Of a stretch of 64,000 bases of DNA, positions 29,751 to 38,491 are shown one piece after another (position 1 is the stretch's first letter; each line of letters starts with the position of its first letter). Source of the stretch: Rhodococcus sp. OK302. Its GTDB lineage: Bacteria; Actinomycetota; Actinomycetes; Mycobacteriales; Mycobacteriaceae. The notes under the pieces were generated by a model that was not told where the DNA came from, searched no databases, and saw nothing but the letters and a program-made list of their open reading frames with translations. The position numbers were made by a program, and so were the translations under genes. The DNA lies in the NCBI RefSeq assembly GCF_002245895.1, contig NZ_NPJZ01000001.1, positions 3,074,501 through 3,138,500 of the forward strand. The letters run 5' to 3'.

Positions 29751-30530
29751 ATGGCTGAATTTGTAACTCTCGAGGTTTCCGAAGGTATTGGCACGATCCG
29801 TCTCGCACGGCCCCCGATGAACGCATTGAACCGTCAGGTTCAGGACGAACTGGTTGCTGCTGCTCATGCTGCAACGGTCGACAAAGCTGTCAAGGCTGTC
29901 ATCGTCTACGGCGGCGAAAAGGTATTTGCCGCCGGTGCGGACGTCAAGGAAATGGCCGAGATGAGTTTCGGTCAGATGAGCGATGCCATTGCCGGAATCC
30001 AGGCCGGAATCGGCGCCGTCGCGGCAATCCCGAAGCCGACCGTCGCTGCCATCACCGGCTACGCGCTGGGCGGCGGTCTCGAAGTGGCACTTGCCGCGGA
30101 CCGTCGTATCGCCGGCGACAACGTCAAGGTCGGTGTCCCGGAAATCTTGCTGGGAATCATCCCCGGCGGCGGCGGAACTCAGCGTCTCGCTCGTCTCATC
30201 GGACCGGCCAAGGCCAAGGATCTGGTGTTCAGCGGCCGTTTTGTCGGCGCTGACGAAGCCTTCGCGATGGGTCTGATCGACGAGGTAGTAGCGCCCGACG
30301 ACGTGTACACCGCGGCGCGTACGTGGGCGTCGCAGTTTGTCGGAGCGGCTTCGCGGGCCCTGGCTGCAGCGAAGGCCGCAATCGACGAGGGCCTGAACAC
30401 GGATCTGGAATCGGGCCTCAAGATCGAGCAGCATCTGTTCACCGGACTATTTGCCACCGAGGATCAGACGATCGGTATGGCGTCGTTCATCGCGAACGGT
30501 CCCGGTAAGGCCGCGTTCACGGGGGAGTAG
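29751..30530 (+). CDS. Enoyl-CoA hydratase (EchA17-like)
   Basis: A 259-residue crotonase-fold protein. The oxyanion-hole segments FAAGADVKEM and GYALGGGLEVALAADRR are present, as are the catalytic acidic positions in VGVPEILLGIIPGGGGTQRL. It hydrates 2-enoyl-CoA in fatty acid beta-oxidation. The ATG at 29751 is used; an upstream in-frame start would run into the Nudix gene. It corresponds by place and strand to echA17 (Rv3039c) in M. tuberculosis. Confidence 0.92.
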   Translation: MAEFVTLEVSEGIGTIRLARPPMNALNRQVQDELVAAAHAATVDKAVKAVIVYGGEKVFAAGADVKEMAEMSFGQMSDAIAGIQAGIGAVAAIPKPTVAAITGYALGGGLEVALAADRRIAGDNVKVGVPEILLGIIPGGGGTQRLARLIGPAKAKDLVFSGRFVGADEAFAMGLIDEVVAPDDVYTAARTWASQFVGAASRALAAAKAAIDEGLNTDLESGLKIEQHLFTGLFATEDQTIGMASFIANGPGKAAFTGE

Positions 30531-30582
30531 GCTCCCCTAAACTAGAACTTGTTCATCTCTTACCAGCGAGTAGGATAGCCGC

Positions 30583-31599
30583 ATGACTGCCAGCCCAACT
30601 GACGACGCAACCGTCACGCCGCCCGCCCCTGCCGACACCTCGGTAGTGGACCCCGCGCCGCGTCCGCACGCCACGGCCGAAGAGGTCGAGGCCGCTCGTA
30701 AGGACACCAAGCTCGCGCAGGTGCTTTACCACGACTGGGAAGCCGAAACCTACGACGACAAGTGGTCCATCTCGTACGACGAGCGCTGCATCGACTACGC
30801 CCGGGGTCGTTTCGACGCCGTTGCCGGCGATCTGCCCCTGCCGTACGAGCGGGCGCTCGAACTGGGCTGCGGCACAGGCTTTTTCCTCCTCAACCTGATG
30901 CAGGGTGGAGTTGCCAAGACGGGCTCGGTCACCGACCTGTCCCCGGGCATGGTCAAGGTTGCGATGCGCAATGCCGAGCACCTGGGTCTGCCGGTTGACG
31001 GCCGTGTCGCCGACGCCGAGACAATTCCCTACGAGGACAACACCTTCGACCTCGTAGTCGGCCATGCGGTGCTGCATCACATCCCTGATGTCGAGCAGTC
31101 GCTACGTGAGGTCCTTCGTGTCCTCAAGCCCGGTGGACGCTTCGTCTTCGCCGGTGAGCCGTCCACGGTCGGCAACCTCTACGCTCGCTGGCTCGGCCGC
31201 GCGACGTGGGAAGTAACCACCACGATCACCAAGCTGCCGTTCCTCGCGGACTGGCGCCGTCCGCAGGAAGAACTCGACGAATCTTCCCGCGCAGCAGCAC
31301 TCGAAGCCATCGTCGACCTGCACACGTTCGATCCCACGGACCTCGAGAACATGGCGAAGTCCGCCGGCGGCGCCGAAGTGCGTGCTGTCACCGAGGAATT
31401 CGCCGCGGCACTGCTCGGCTGGCCGGTACGTACTTTCGAGGCAGCAGTTCCGCCGGAGAAGCTCGGCTGGGGTTGGGCGAAGTTTGCATTCGGTGGTTTC
31501 AAGACCCTCAGCTGGGTCGACGAGAAGGTTCTGCGTCACGTCGTTCCGCGCGGATTCTTCTACAACGTGATGATCACCGGCGTAAAGCCCGGCAACTGA
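30583..31599 (+). CDS. SAM-dependent methyltransferase (Rv3038c-like)
   Basis: A 338-residue class I methyltransferase. After a 40-residue Pro/Ala-rich leader comes the SAM site LELGCGTG (92-99), an acidic second motif (RVADAETIPYEDN) and the GHAVLHHIPD motif IV. The C-terminal half has amphipathic helices. Its substrate is unknown; in M. tuberculosis the homologue Rv3038c is next to another methyltransferase, as here. ATG start at 30583. Confidence 0.88.
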   Translation: MTASPTDDATVTPPAPADTSVVDPAPRPHATAEEVEAARKDTKLAQVLYHDWEAETYDDKWSISYDERCIDYARGRFDAVAGDLPLPYERALELGCGTGFFLLNLMQGGVAKTGSVTDLSPGMVKVAMRNAEHLGLPVDGRVADAETIPYEDNTFDLVVGHAVLHHIPDVEQSLREVLRVLKPGGRFVFAGEPSTVGNLYARWLGRATWEVTTTITKLPFLADWRRPQEELDESSRAAALEAIVDLHTFDPTDLENMAKSAGGAEVRAVTEEFAAALLGWPVRTFEAAVPPEKLGWGWAKFAFGGFKTLSWVDEKVLRHVVPRGFFYNVMITGVKPGN

Positions 31600-31600
31600 A

Positions 31601-32758
31601 TTGGGCTACGACTTCACCCTCTCTGATGTCGACTATCTCGGAAGTGATTCCGGCGTAGCGGCATTGGCTGAGGTGGATCAGCTCGAACTGTCCACACGTA
31701 CGCGTCTGGCCGACATCGGCCGGGCGCGTACGCGTTTCGGCGACCGCATGCCCGCGCTCGTCGACACGGTACTTCTGCGTCGTAAAGCTGCCCAGAAACT
31801 TCCCGCCAGTGACGGTTGGTTGTTCACCGACGACGCTATGCAGCAAGCCACTCCGGCGGCGGTTGCAGTTCACCGGGCGCAGCGATTGATCGGCCGCGAC
31901 GTCCATGACGTGACCTGTTCCATCGGAGCCGAACTGCACGCGCTCACCGGGGTTGCCTCACAGGTGATCGGCAGCGACATCGATGCCGTTCGCTTGGCGA
32001 TGGCTCGCCGCAACGTGTCCACGGCGACTCTGCTGCGCGCTGATGCATTGCGTCCGACCACGCGGGGCACAGTTGTCCTCGCCGACCCGGCACGTCGATC
32101 AGGCGGACGTCGAACCCACGATCCTGCGGCGCTGATGCCGCCCCTCCCGGATCTGCTCGACGCTTATCAGGGCCGCGATATTGCCGTGAAGTGCGCCCCT
32201 GGACTCGATTTCGACTCCCTCGGCTGGGACGGCGAAGTGGAGATCGTGTCACTCGACGGTGGCGTGAAGGAAGCTTGTCTGTGGTCGGCCGGTTTGGCGC
32301 AGACGGGAGTGTCTCGTCGAGCGTCGGTGCTCCGGTCCGACGGAAGTGGTTGGTCTGTGACCGACGCCGAGGACGACACGATCCCGGAACAAGAACCGGG
32401 GGAGTGGATCATCGACCCGGACGGCGCGGTAGTTCGCGCAGGCCTGGTGCGCCACTACGCCGCCAGACACGGCCTGTGGCAGTTGGATCCACGCATTGCC
32501 TATCTCACCGGGGACAGCGTCCCGGAGGGGGTTCGCGGATTCCGGATCCTCGAACAGATCAAATACTCGGAGAAGCTGCTGAAACAGACTCTCTCGAAGC
32601 GTGATTGCGGCGTCGCCGAGATTCTGGTTCGTGGCGTCGACGTCGATCCCGCGATACTGCGTCCACGGCTCAAACTGAAAGGCTCGGTGTCACTGAGCGT
32701 GGTGATCGTGCGGATCGGGCGTTCGGCGTCGGCGTTTATCTGTGAGGCGTCGCGCTAG
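31601..32758 (+). CDS. Class I methyltransferase with THUMP-like C-terminal domain (Rv3037c-like)
   Basis: A 385-residue protein. A SAM-binding fold runs from about 95 (DVTCSIGAELHALTG) through VLADPARRSGGRR, which resembles the Asp-Pro-Pro-x-type motif of RNA or small-molecule methyltransferases. The last 120 residues match the THUMP-like domain described in these actinobacterial proteins, which may bind RNA. The TTG at 31601, right after the previous stop, is the most likely start, though no ribosome-binding site is visible. Its stop is one base from the stop of the convergent lipoprotein gene. The target is unknown. Confidence 0.78.
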   Translation: MGYDFTLSDVDYLGSDSGVAALAEVDQLELSTRTRLADIGRARTRFGDRMPALVDTVLLRRKAAQKLPASDGWLFTDDAMQQATPAAVAVHRAQRLIGRDVHDVTCSIGAELHALTGVASQVIGSDIDAVRLAMARRNVSTATLLRADALRPTTRGTVVLADPARRSGGRRTHDPAALMPPLPDLLDAYQGRDIAVKCAPGLDFDSLGWDGEVEIVSLDGGVKEACLWSAGLAQTGVSRRASVLRSDGSGWSVTDAEDDTIPEQEPGEWIIDPDGAVVRAGLVRHYAARHGLWQLDPRIAYLTGDSVPEGVRGFRILEQIKYSEKLLKQTLSKRDCGVAEILVRGVDVDPAILRPRLKLKGSVSLSVVIVRIGRSASAFICEASR

Positions 32759-32759
32759 C

Positions 32760-34064
32760 TCACTTGAAGACGAACAACTCGCCGATTGCGCTGGGTGTCA
32801 ACACTTCACCGTCGGGGCCGATGGAGGTTCCGACGGTGAAGCCCACAGCGCCGGGCAGCGTGTCCTGATCCAGGGTTTCGCCGGACGTCGTGTCGAAGGT
32901 GATCAGGCTCAGCCCGTTCGCGCCCTCACGAACAACGGCATATCCGGTGTCGCCGTTGCTCTGAGCTGGAACCCCCAGCTGGAGCAGGTCTTTGCGCTCC
33001 CACGCCAGCTCGGCGTGATCTCCCTTGTCCTGAACGGCCAGAAGATGACCGTTGCCGCCGCCCGACGGAATGATCAGACCGTCGTCGGAGGTGGATGCGC
33101 TGCCTGCGGAGTTGAAGCCGATGTCGTAACTCCAGAGCGAGTCGCCGGTTTCGGCGTCGATCGCCCACAGCTTCCCGTTGTTGTCGGTGACGTACACCTT
33201 CTTGGTGTCCTTGGACAGGTCCGGACTCGAGGCCGTTCCGCCGGGCAGTGCGTCCGTGGACCACTCGGGCGTGATGGACGGGTGCTCGCCGCCCGTGTAC
33301 TTCATTGCCACCAGTTCGGCGGCCTGTGCACCCGGACGGAAGAACGTGAAGAAGAACTTGCCGGTCGCCAGATCGATTGCGGGAGTATTGGCTACCGGGC
33401 ACCCTGCCGTTCCGAGGAAGCACTCGCGCAGTCCGCGGTCATCGGGAATCAGCGGGGAATTGGGCGCCTCGATGGAGGGCGGCGGAATCAGGTCGAATGA
33501 CGAGACCACCTTGGCGCCGGTCTGCGGATTGAGCACATTGATCTGCCCGAGCTGCGTGATGAACAGCAGATTTCCGTCGCCGGTGAACTGAGCCGAGAGG
33601 GGAGTGCCGACAACAAGTGTTCGCCAACGCAATTGGCCGTTCTCGGTGAACGACATCATTGCGCCGCTCTCGCCGACATAGACATTGGTAGCGGTGTCCA
33701 CGATGGGTGTGGACGCGACGGCGCCGTCGTTCATCCGGGCGCACCACTTCTTGCGACCCGAATCCATCTGGAACGAAAAGAGATTGCAGCCGTTCTCTGT
33801 CCGGGCCGTCACAAAACTCTGACCGTTGGCCGCCACCGACGCATAGGCGGCAACCGGCCCGCCGAGCGGACGTGACCACGCGAAGTCGAGATCGCGAGAC
33901 CCCGTGACCGCACTGGTGTCGCTGTTACGGGCGTCGGCGTGCATCGCCGGCCAACCCGACGACGAGTAGCGGTCGACAATGGAGCTCTCGCTCCCGCAGC
34001 CGGCAACCAACACCGCTGCGACCGCCGTCATCACCATCACGGACGACCGTAGGACCCGCCGCAT
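32760..34064 (-). CDS. PQQ-like beta-propeller lipoprotein (Rv3035-like)
   Basis: A 434-residue lipoprotein with lipobox VLVAGC (Cys about 23) and seven or so beta-propeller blades with the tryptophan-docking repeat pattern (LWAIDAETGDSLWSYD is the clearest). It should sit on the outside of the membrane as a protein-binding scaffold or enzyme; no PQQ or metal ligands stand out. The ATG at 34064 is preferred: AGGGA lies eight bases upstream, and the longer form only adds six residues ahead of the signal peptide. It matches Rv3035 in place and strand. Confidence 0.85.
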   Translation of the reverse strand: MRRVLRSSVMVMTAVAAVLVAGCGSESSIVDRYSSSGWPAMHADARNSDTSAVTGSRDLDFAWSRPLGGPVAAYASVAANGQSFVTARTENGCNLFSFQMDSGRKKWCARMNDGAVASTPIVDTATNVYVGESGAMMSFTENGQLRWRTLVVGTPLSAQFTGDGNLLFITQLGQINVLNPQTGAKVVSSFDLIPPPSIEAPNSPLIPDDRGLRECFLGTAGCPVANTPAIDLATGKFFFTFFRPGAQAAELVAMKYTGGEHPSITPEWSTDALPGGTASSPDLSKDTKKVYVTDNNGKLWAIDAETGDSLWSYDIGFNSAGSASTSDDGLIIPSGGGNGHLLAVQDKGDHAELAWERKDLLQLGVPAQSNGDTGYAVVREGANGLSLITFDTTSGETLDQDTLPGAVGFTVGTSIGPDGEVLTPSAIGELFVFK

Positions 34065-34180
34065 TACACATCTCCCTGCCATTACCGAAAGTAGTTCGGA
34101 GCAGAGACTATCCCGCCGGAGGGTACGTGACGGGGCACACCCTCGGGTCGGTGAGTCGGCTGCCCGTAGTCTGATTACTC

Positions 34181-34930
34181 ATGACGAGCATGTGGGGCGC
34201 ACCGTTGCGCACTCGGTGGCGGGGATCACGCCGCAACGACAGCGATCAGGCCAAGTTCCTGACCGTCGATTCCCTGAAATGGGTAATGGCGAACAAGGCC
34301 TACACACCCTGGTATCTGGTGCGGTACTACCGTCTCGCCAAGTTCAAGATGGCCAATCCACACGTGATTCTGCGCGGCATGGTGTTCCTGGGTAAGAACG
34401 TCGAAATTCATTCGACCCCGGATCTTTCCCGCCTCGAAATCGGGCGCTGGGTCCACATCGGCGACGGCAACGCCATCCGCTGCCACGAAGGTTCCCTACG
34501 CATCGGCGACAAGGTCGTCTTCGGCAAGGACAACGTCGTCAACACCTACCTCGACATCGAAATCGGTGCCTCGACGCTGGTAGCCGACTGGTGCTACATC
34601 TGCGACTTCGACCACCGCATGGACGACGTCAACACCCCGATCAAGGACCAGGGAATCGTGAAGGGCCCGGTCCGCATCGGCCCCGACACCTGGGTGGCCG
34701 CCAAGGTCACCGTCCTGCGCAACACCCGCGTCGGCCGCGGTTGCGTCCTCGGCGCTCACGCCGTAGTCAAGGGCGATATCCCGGACTTCAGCATCGCCGT
34801 CGGTTCACCGGCCAAGGCAGTCAAGAACCGCAAGGCCGAGTGGGAATCCGGAGCTGAAGCGCGCGCCGAATACATTGCAGCCCTCGAAGACATCGCACGC
34901 AAGAAGGCAGCAGCCGAAGCAGCGAAGTAG
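34181..34930 (+). CDS. Left-handed beta-helix acyltransferase (Rv3034c-like)
   Basis: A 249-residue protein with hexapeptide repeats ([LIV]-G-x-x-x-x) from about 70 to 210, such as LEIGRWVHIGDG, LRIGDKVVFG and VRIGPDTWVAA, the hallmark of trimeric acyltransferases of the maltose/galactoside O-acetyltransferase kind. His 120 in the CDFDHRM segment could be the catalytic base. In M. tuberculosis Rv3034c lies next to the methylglucose lipopolysaccharide genes, and acetylation of that polymer has been suggested. The same neighbourhood is kept here. A helical tail rich in Ala/Glu ends the protein. Confidence 0.85.
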   Translation: MTSMWGAPLRTRWRGSRRNDSDQAKFLTVDSLKWVMANKAYTPWYLVRYYRLAKFKMANPHVILRGMVFLGKNVEIHSTPDLSRLEIGRWVHIGDGNAIRCHEGSLRIGDKVVFGKDNVVNTYLDIEIGASTLVADWCYICDFDHRMDDVNTPIKDQGIVKGPVRIGPDTWVAAKVTVLRNTRVGRGCVLGAHAVVKGDIPDFSIAVGSPAKAVKNRKAEWESGAEARAEYIAALEDIARKKAAAEAAK

Positions 34931-34939
34931 GAGTGCGGC

Positions 34940-35575
34940 ATGAGTGAAAAAACACCTGACGTGGTGGTGGCGCAGCGAAGCGAACTGGTGACCTTCCTCG
35001 ACGGACTGAGCGCCGAGCAGTGGAACACCCCATCCCTGTGCGAGGGGTGGCGAGTGCGTGAAGTTGTCGCTCACATCACCATGCCGTACCGATACCCGGC
35101 ATCCCGATTTGTTCTCGAGATGGTGAAAGCGCGCGGCAACTTCAACCGCATGTCCAACCGTCGAGCTTTGGTCGATGCCCGAGAGCTGACCGAGACGCAG
35201 TTGCTCGATTCATTGCGCGAGAATGTTGCGTACCCCTGGAAACCGCCGGGCGGCGGGTTCGACGGTGCGCTGTCCCACGACGTCATCCACGGCCAGGACA
35301 TTCGCGTCGCACTCGGCGACAACTACGTGGTGCCGGAAGACCGCCTCAGTCGCGTCCTCGACGGGTTGTCGCCCGAGAACGCGAAGTACTTCGGCGCCGA
35401 TCTCGAAGGGGTGCGTCTGCGCGCCGACGATCGGGACTGGGAATTCGGCGCGGGCGCTGAAGTGCACGGCGCCGCGCAGGACTTGCTGATGGTGTTGTGC
35501 GGCCGGATTCTGCCGCCGGGCCATTTGTTCGGCGATGCGAGGATGCGGTTTACGGCGCAGGCTCACTCCGACTGA
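34940..35575 (+). CDS. Maleylpyruvate isomerase-like (mycothiol-dependent DinB fold) protein
   Basis: A 211-residue protein with the MDMPI N-terminal motif LCEGWRVREVVAHI; His 45 with His 117 and Asp 120 (in SHDVIHGQD) form the likely metal site of this DinB-like helical bundle. The family includes mycothiol-dependent isomerases and transferases, and mycothiol is the main thiol of this group. The reaction is not known. ATG 34940 follows the acyltransferase stop by 9 bases, so the two genes are probably cotranscribed. A long perfect hairpin follows. Confidence 0.83.
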   Translation: MSEKTPDVVVAQRSELVTFLDGLSAEQWNTPSLCEGWRVREVVAHITMPYRYPASRFVLEMVKARGNFNRMSNRRALVDARELTETQLLDSLRENVAYPWKPPGGGFDGALSHDVIHGQDIRVALGDNYVVPEDRLSRVLDGLSPENAKYFGADLEGVRLRADDRDWEFGAGAEVHGAAQDLLMVLCGRILPPGHLFGDARMRFTAQAHSD

Positions 35576-35603
35576 GTGCAGTTTCATCTTCATCCCCACG
35601 AAA

Positions 35604-35656
35604 TGAGCGAACGTACCTTTCGGTCGATCTAAGGCGCCGAAAGGTACGTTCGCTCA
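35604..35656. terminator. Perfect 20-bp inverted repeat, likely bidirectional terminator
   Basis: TGAGCGAACGTACCTTTCGG (35604-35623) pairs perfectly with its complement at 35637-35656 across a 13-base loop. It sits between two convergent genes. It has no T run, so it may be a repetitive extragenic element that also stops transcription. Confidence 0.7.
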
Positions 35657-35681
35657 AATAGGGGTGGGGGAATTGCCCCGT

Positions 35682-36926
35682 TCAGCGTCCGGGAAGCGGG
35701 CGCTCCGGAATTTCCGGGCGGGCCAGCGGATGGCGCACCCGACGCTTTGCGCCCGCATAGACGTGCGCGGTTTCGTCCGCGACCTGATGCCAGTCGAAGT
35801 CGGAGGTCAAGCGATCACGCGCTGCGACGGCCCGCTGCTGGGTTGCGGCGGGATCGTCGAGCACCTCACGCACTGCTGAGGTCAACCCGGCGACGTCACC
35901 CGGCTGGAAGGACATTCCCGTCACCCCGTCGACGACGGCTTCGCCCAGACCGCCGGCAGTGGAGGTAATGAGCGGAGTGCCGGCAGCAGCTGCTTCGAGT
36001 GCGATGATGCCGAAGGGTTCGTACCGCGACGGCAGGACTATGGCGTCGGCGCCGTGGAGCCAGCTCAGCAGTTCGACGTGGTCGAGATTGCCGAGGAAAT
36101 TGACGGCCCGTACGACGCGATGGGTGCGAGCCTGTTCGGAGAGCCAGTCGAATTGTGTGCCCTCGCCGGCGATGGAGAGTGTTGTGCCGGGGTGGCTACG
36201 ACGGATCCGTGGGAGCGCCGCGATGGCGTCCTGCACGCCCTTCTCGTATTCGAGGCGTCCGACGAACAGGAGTTTCGGCGGTCCGGACCGGGGTGCACGT
36301 TCGCGAAAGTTCCACGTGGTCAAGTCGATTCCGTTGCGGATGACGTTGAGCGGTGGCAGCGTCGGGCCGTAGAGTTCGGTCACTTCTTCGGCCATGGATG
36401 CCGAACACGTTATGAGAGCGTCGGATTCGTTGGCCAGCCACCATTCGACGGAGTGGACCTGGCGGTTGATGCGTCCGGAGATCCAGCCGCTGTGTCGCCC
36501 GGCTTCAGTGGCGTGCAGCGTGGAAACCAGTGGTACGTCGTAGTATTCGGCCAAAGCGATCGCGGGATGTGCGACCAGCCAGTCGTGGGCATGGACGACG
36601 TCGGGAACCCAGCCGGCGCCGACGCCAGGCTTGTGCAGTGCCATTCCGGCGCGGACCATCGCGTGACCCATGGCGAGGGTCCAGGCAAGCATGTCCTCGC
36701 CGAATACGAAGTGCGCGGGGTCTTCGGCGACGGCGACGACGAGTACGCCTTCGGAGATGTGCGTGATGGTGGGGTGCGTCGACGCGTCGGTTCCGGACGG
36801 TCGACGCGAGAGGACCACGACCTCGTGCCCGGCCGCAGCCAGGGCGGTGGCGAGATGGTGGACGTGCCTACCGAGTCCGCCGACTACGACGGGCGGGTAC
36901 TCCCACGAGACGATGAGAATTTTCAC
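35682..36926 (-). CDS. Alpha-glucosyltransferase, GT4-like (Rv3032-like)
   Basis: A 414-residue retaining glycosyltransferase. The N-terminal glycine-rich loop is WEYPPVVVGGLGRHVH, which binds the nucleotide sugar, and the C-terminal EX7E motif is in RYEPFGIIALEAA. Rv3032 in M. tuberculosis extends the alpha-1,4-glucan of methylglucose lipopolysaccharide (MGLP). The GTG start at 36926 overlaps the GH57 stop by four bases (GTGA). It is the third gene of the operon with the methyltransferase and the GH57 enzyme. Confidence 0.9.
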   Translation of the reverse strand: MKILIVSWEYPPVVVGGLGRHVHHLATALAAAGHEVVVLSRRPSGTDASTHPTITHISEGVLVVAVAEDPAHFVFGEDMLAWTLAMGHAMVRAGMALHKPGVGAGWVPDVVHAHDWLVAHPAIALAEYYDVPLVSTLHATEAGRHSGWISGRINRQVHSVEWWLANESDALITCSASMAEEVTELYGPTLPPLNVIRNGIDLTTWNFRERAPRSGPPKLLFVGRLEYEKGVQDAIAALPRIRRSHPGTTLSIAGEGTQFDWLSEQARTHRVVRAVNFLGNLDHVELLSWLHGADAIVLPSRYEPFGIIALEAAAAGTPLITSTAGGLGEAVVDGVTGMSFQPGDVAGLTSAVREVLDDPAATQQRAVAARDRLTSDFDWHQVADETAHVYAGAKRRVRHPLARPEIPERPLPGR

Positions 36927-38491
36927 GACGCACTCCCGGCCGACAGTTCGGTATCGGGCAGGCGGCGCGCATCGAGACCGGGGAACAGTCCGTCGGCGCG
37001 GTTCCAGCCGTCGGCAAGGCGCTCGGCTACCGCGTCCTTGCCCGAGACGACGGCCTGGGAGATTTCCCGGGTCGCGTGGGCATGCTTGTGGGCGCGTTCG
37101 CGGGCGTATCCCGCTGCTGAATCCTTGCTCACCATGAACGCCCAATCGCTTGACACCGTCATCAGTGTCTCGCGAAGTACCTGATCATTGACGCGGTTTC
37201 GCAGTTCCGGGCGTCCAGGAGCGTTGTCGTGGCCGCGGGATTTGTCGACAGCGTTGATTGCCGTGTCGACAACTTCGGCGTTGAGTTGTACCAGATCGGA
37301 GACTTGATCTCCGGCCCAGACGCGCCAGTCCTTACCGGAGCCCCACGACGAATCTTCCAGTTGCACAGGCTCGCCCACGTATCCGGCGGCTTGGGCGTCG
37401 TTCAAGGTTCCGACGCGGATGCCCGCTTCGGGGAGTGCTCGCAGGACCTTCTCGAGCCACTGCGGACCCTCGTACCACCAGTGCCCGAACAGCTCGGTGT
37501 CGAATGCCGCAACTACCAGCGCATCGCGCCCGATTCGTGCCGATTCTGATCGCAGGCGGTCCCGGACTGCTTCGACGAAGTCCTCGACATGCTTGTCGAC
37601 GGCGGCCGCGGCAAGTTCGGGATCGTAGGGAGCCTTGTCCGCGGAGTCGACGGTACGGCCCGTGACCCGAGACGACTTGAGGCCGGTCTCGTGGTCGTAG
37701 GTGTGGAAATCGCGGTAGGCGGCGTGGCCGGGATAGCCGGATTTGGGGGACCAGACGCGGTAGCTGACCTGCAGGTCACGGCCGAAGGCGACGACGTCGG
37801 AATCGCGGACGGGACGGCCGAGTGTGGTGTCCCCGCGCAGTGCCGGTCCGTCGACCATGAAGTGGGTGACGCCGGCTTCGGCGTATCCGCGCTCCATGCC
37901 GGGGGTGTACCCGCACTCGGGTCCCCAGATGCCGGTCGGGGTGTGGTTCCAGCGGGAGTGCGCGTCGGCGAGACCCTCGCGGAGCGAGAAGGCGCGCAGG
38001 CGTGGGTCGAGCAGCGGCTGGAACGGATGCGCGAGCGGACCACCGAGCAGTTCGAAGGCTTCGCGATCGATGAGATCCCGGAAAACCGGCGAAGCTCCAT
38101 GCTGCCAACGGGTTTCGAAGTCCTCCAAAGCCGCTGCCGAGGCACGGTGTTCGCGTGCCCCGAGTTCGCGGTGAGCTGCGTCGGGCATGCCGGCGGCTTC
38201 GTGAGCCCGGATCTGCCAGTTGCCGAGCCAATGGTGCATCCCGGCAAGGCAGTGCGGATCGTCGAGCTGCGCCGCGAGAACCGGCGTGATCCCGAGCGTC
38301 AGGAGGTGTGAACGACCCTCGTCGGCGAGGCGTCGGAGCGCCGCGGTGAGGGGCAGATACGACCCGGCCCACGACTGGTACAGCCATTCTTCGCCGACCG
38401 GCCAGCGCCCGTGGTTGGCGAGCCACGGGAGGTGGGAGTGCAGAACCAGGGCGAACATCCCGGGTTCGGTAACGGGTGTTGCAGTACTCAC
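36923..38491 (-). CDS. GH57 1,4-alpha-glucan branching enzyme (Rv3031-like)
   Basis: A 522-residue GH57 protein, close to the 526 residues of Rv3031. The His-x-His at 18-20 (LHSHLPW), nucleophile Glu 192 (WGPECGY) and acid Asp 331 (FDTELFGHWWYEG) match the family's catalytic set. It would add alpha-1,6 branches to the glucan made by the neighbouring glycosyltransferase. GTG start at 38491 overlaps the methyltransferase stop by four bases; the open frame upstream lies over that gene and is not part of it. Confidence 0.92.
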   Translation of the reverse strand: MSTATPVTEPGMFALVLHSHLPWLANHGRWPVGEEWLYQSWAGSYLPLTAALRRLADEGRSHLLTLGITPVLAAQLDDPHCLAGMHHWLGNWQIRAHEAAGMPDAAHRELGAREHRASAAALEDFETRWQHGASPVFRDLIDREAFELLGGPLAHPFQPLLDPRLRAFSLREGLADAHSRWNHTPTGIWGPECGYTPGMERGYAEAGVTHFMVDGPALRGDTTLGRPVRDSDVVAFGRDLQVSYRVWSPKSGYPGHAAYRDFHTYDHETGLKSSRVTGRTVDSADKAPYDPELAAAAVDKHVEDFVEAVRDRLRSESARIGRDALVVAAFDTELFGHWWYEGPQWLEKVLRALPEAGIRVGTLNDAQAAGYVGEPVQLEDSSWGSGKDWRVWAGDQVSDLVQLNAEVVDTAINAVDKSRGHDNAPGRPELRNRVNDQVLRETLMTVSSDWAFMVSKDSAAGYARERAHKHAHATREISQAVVSGKDAVAERLADGWNRADGLFPGLDARRLPDTELSAGSAS

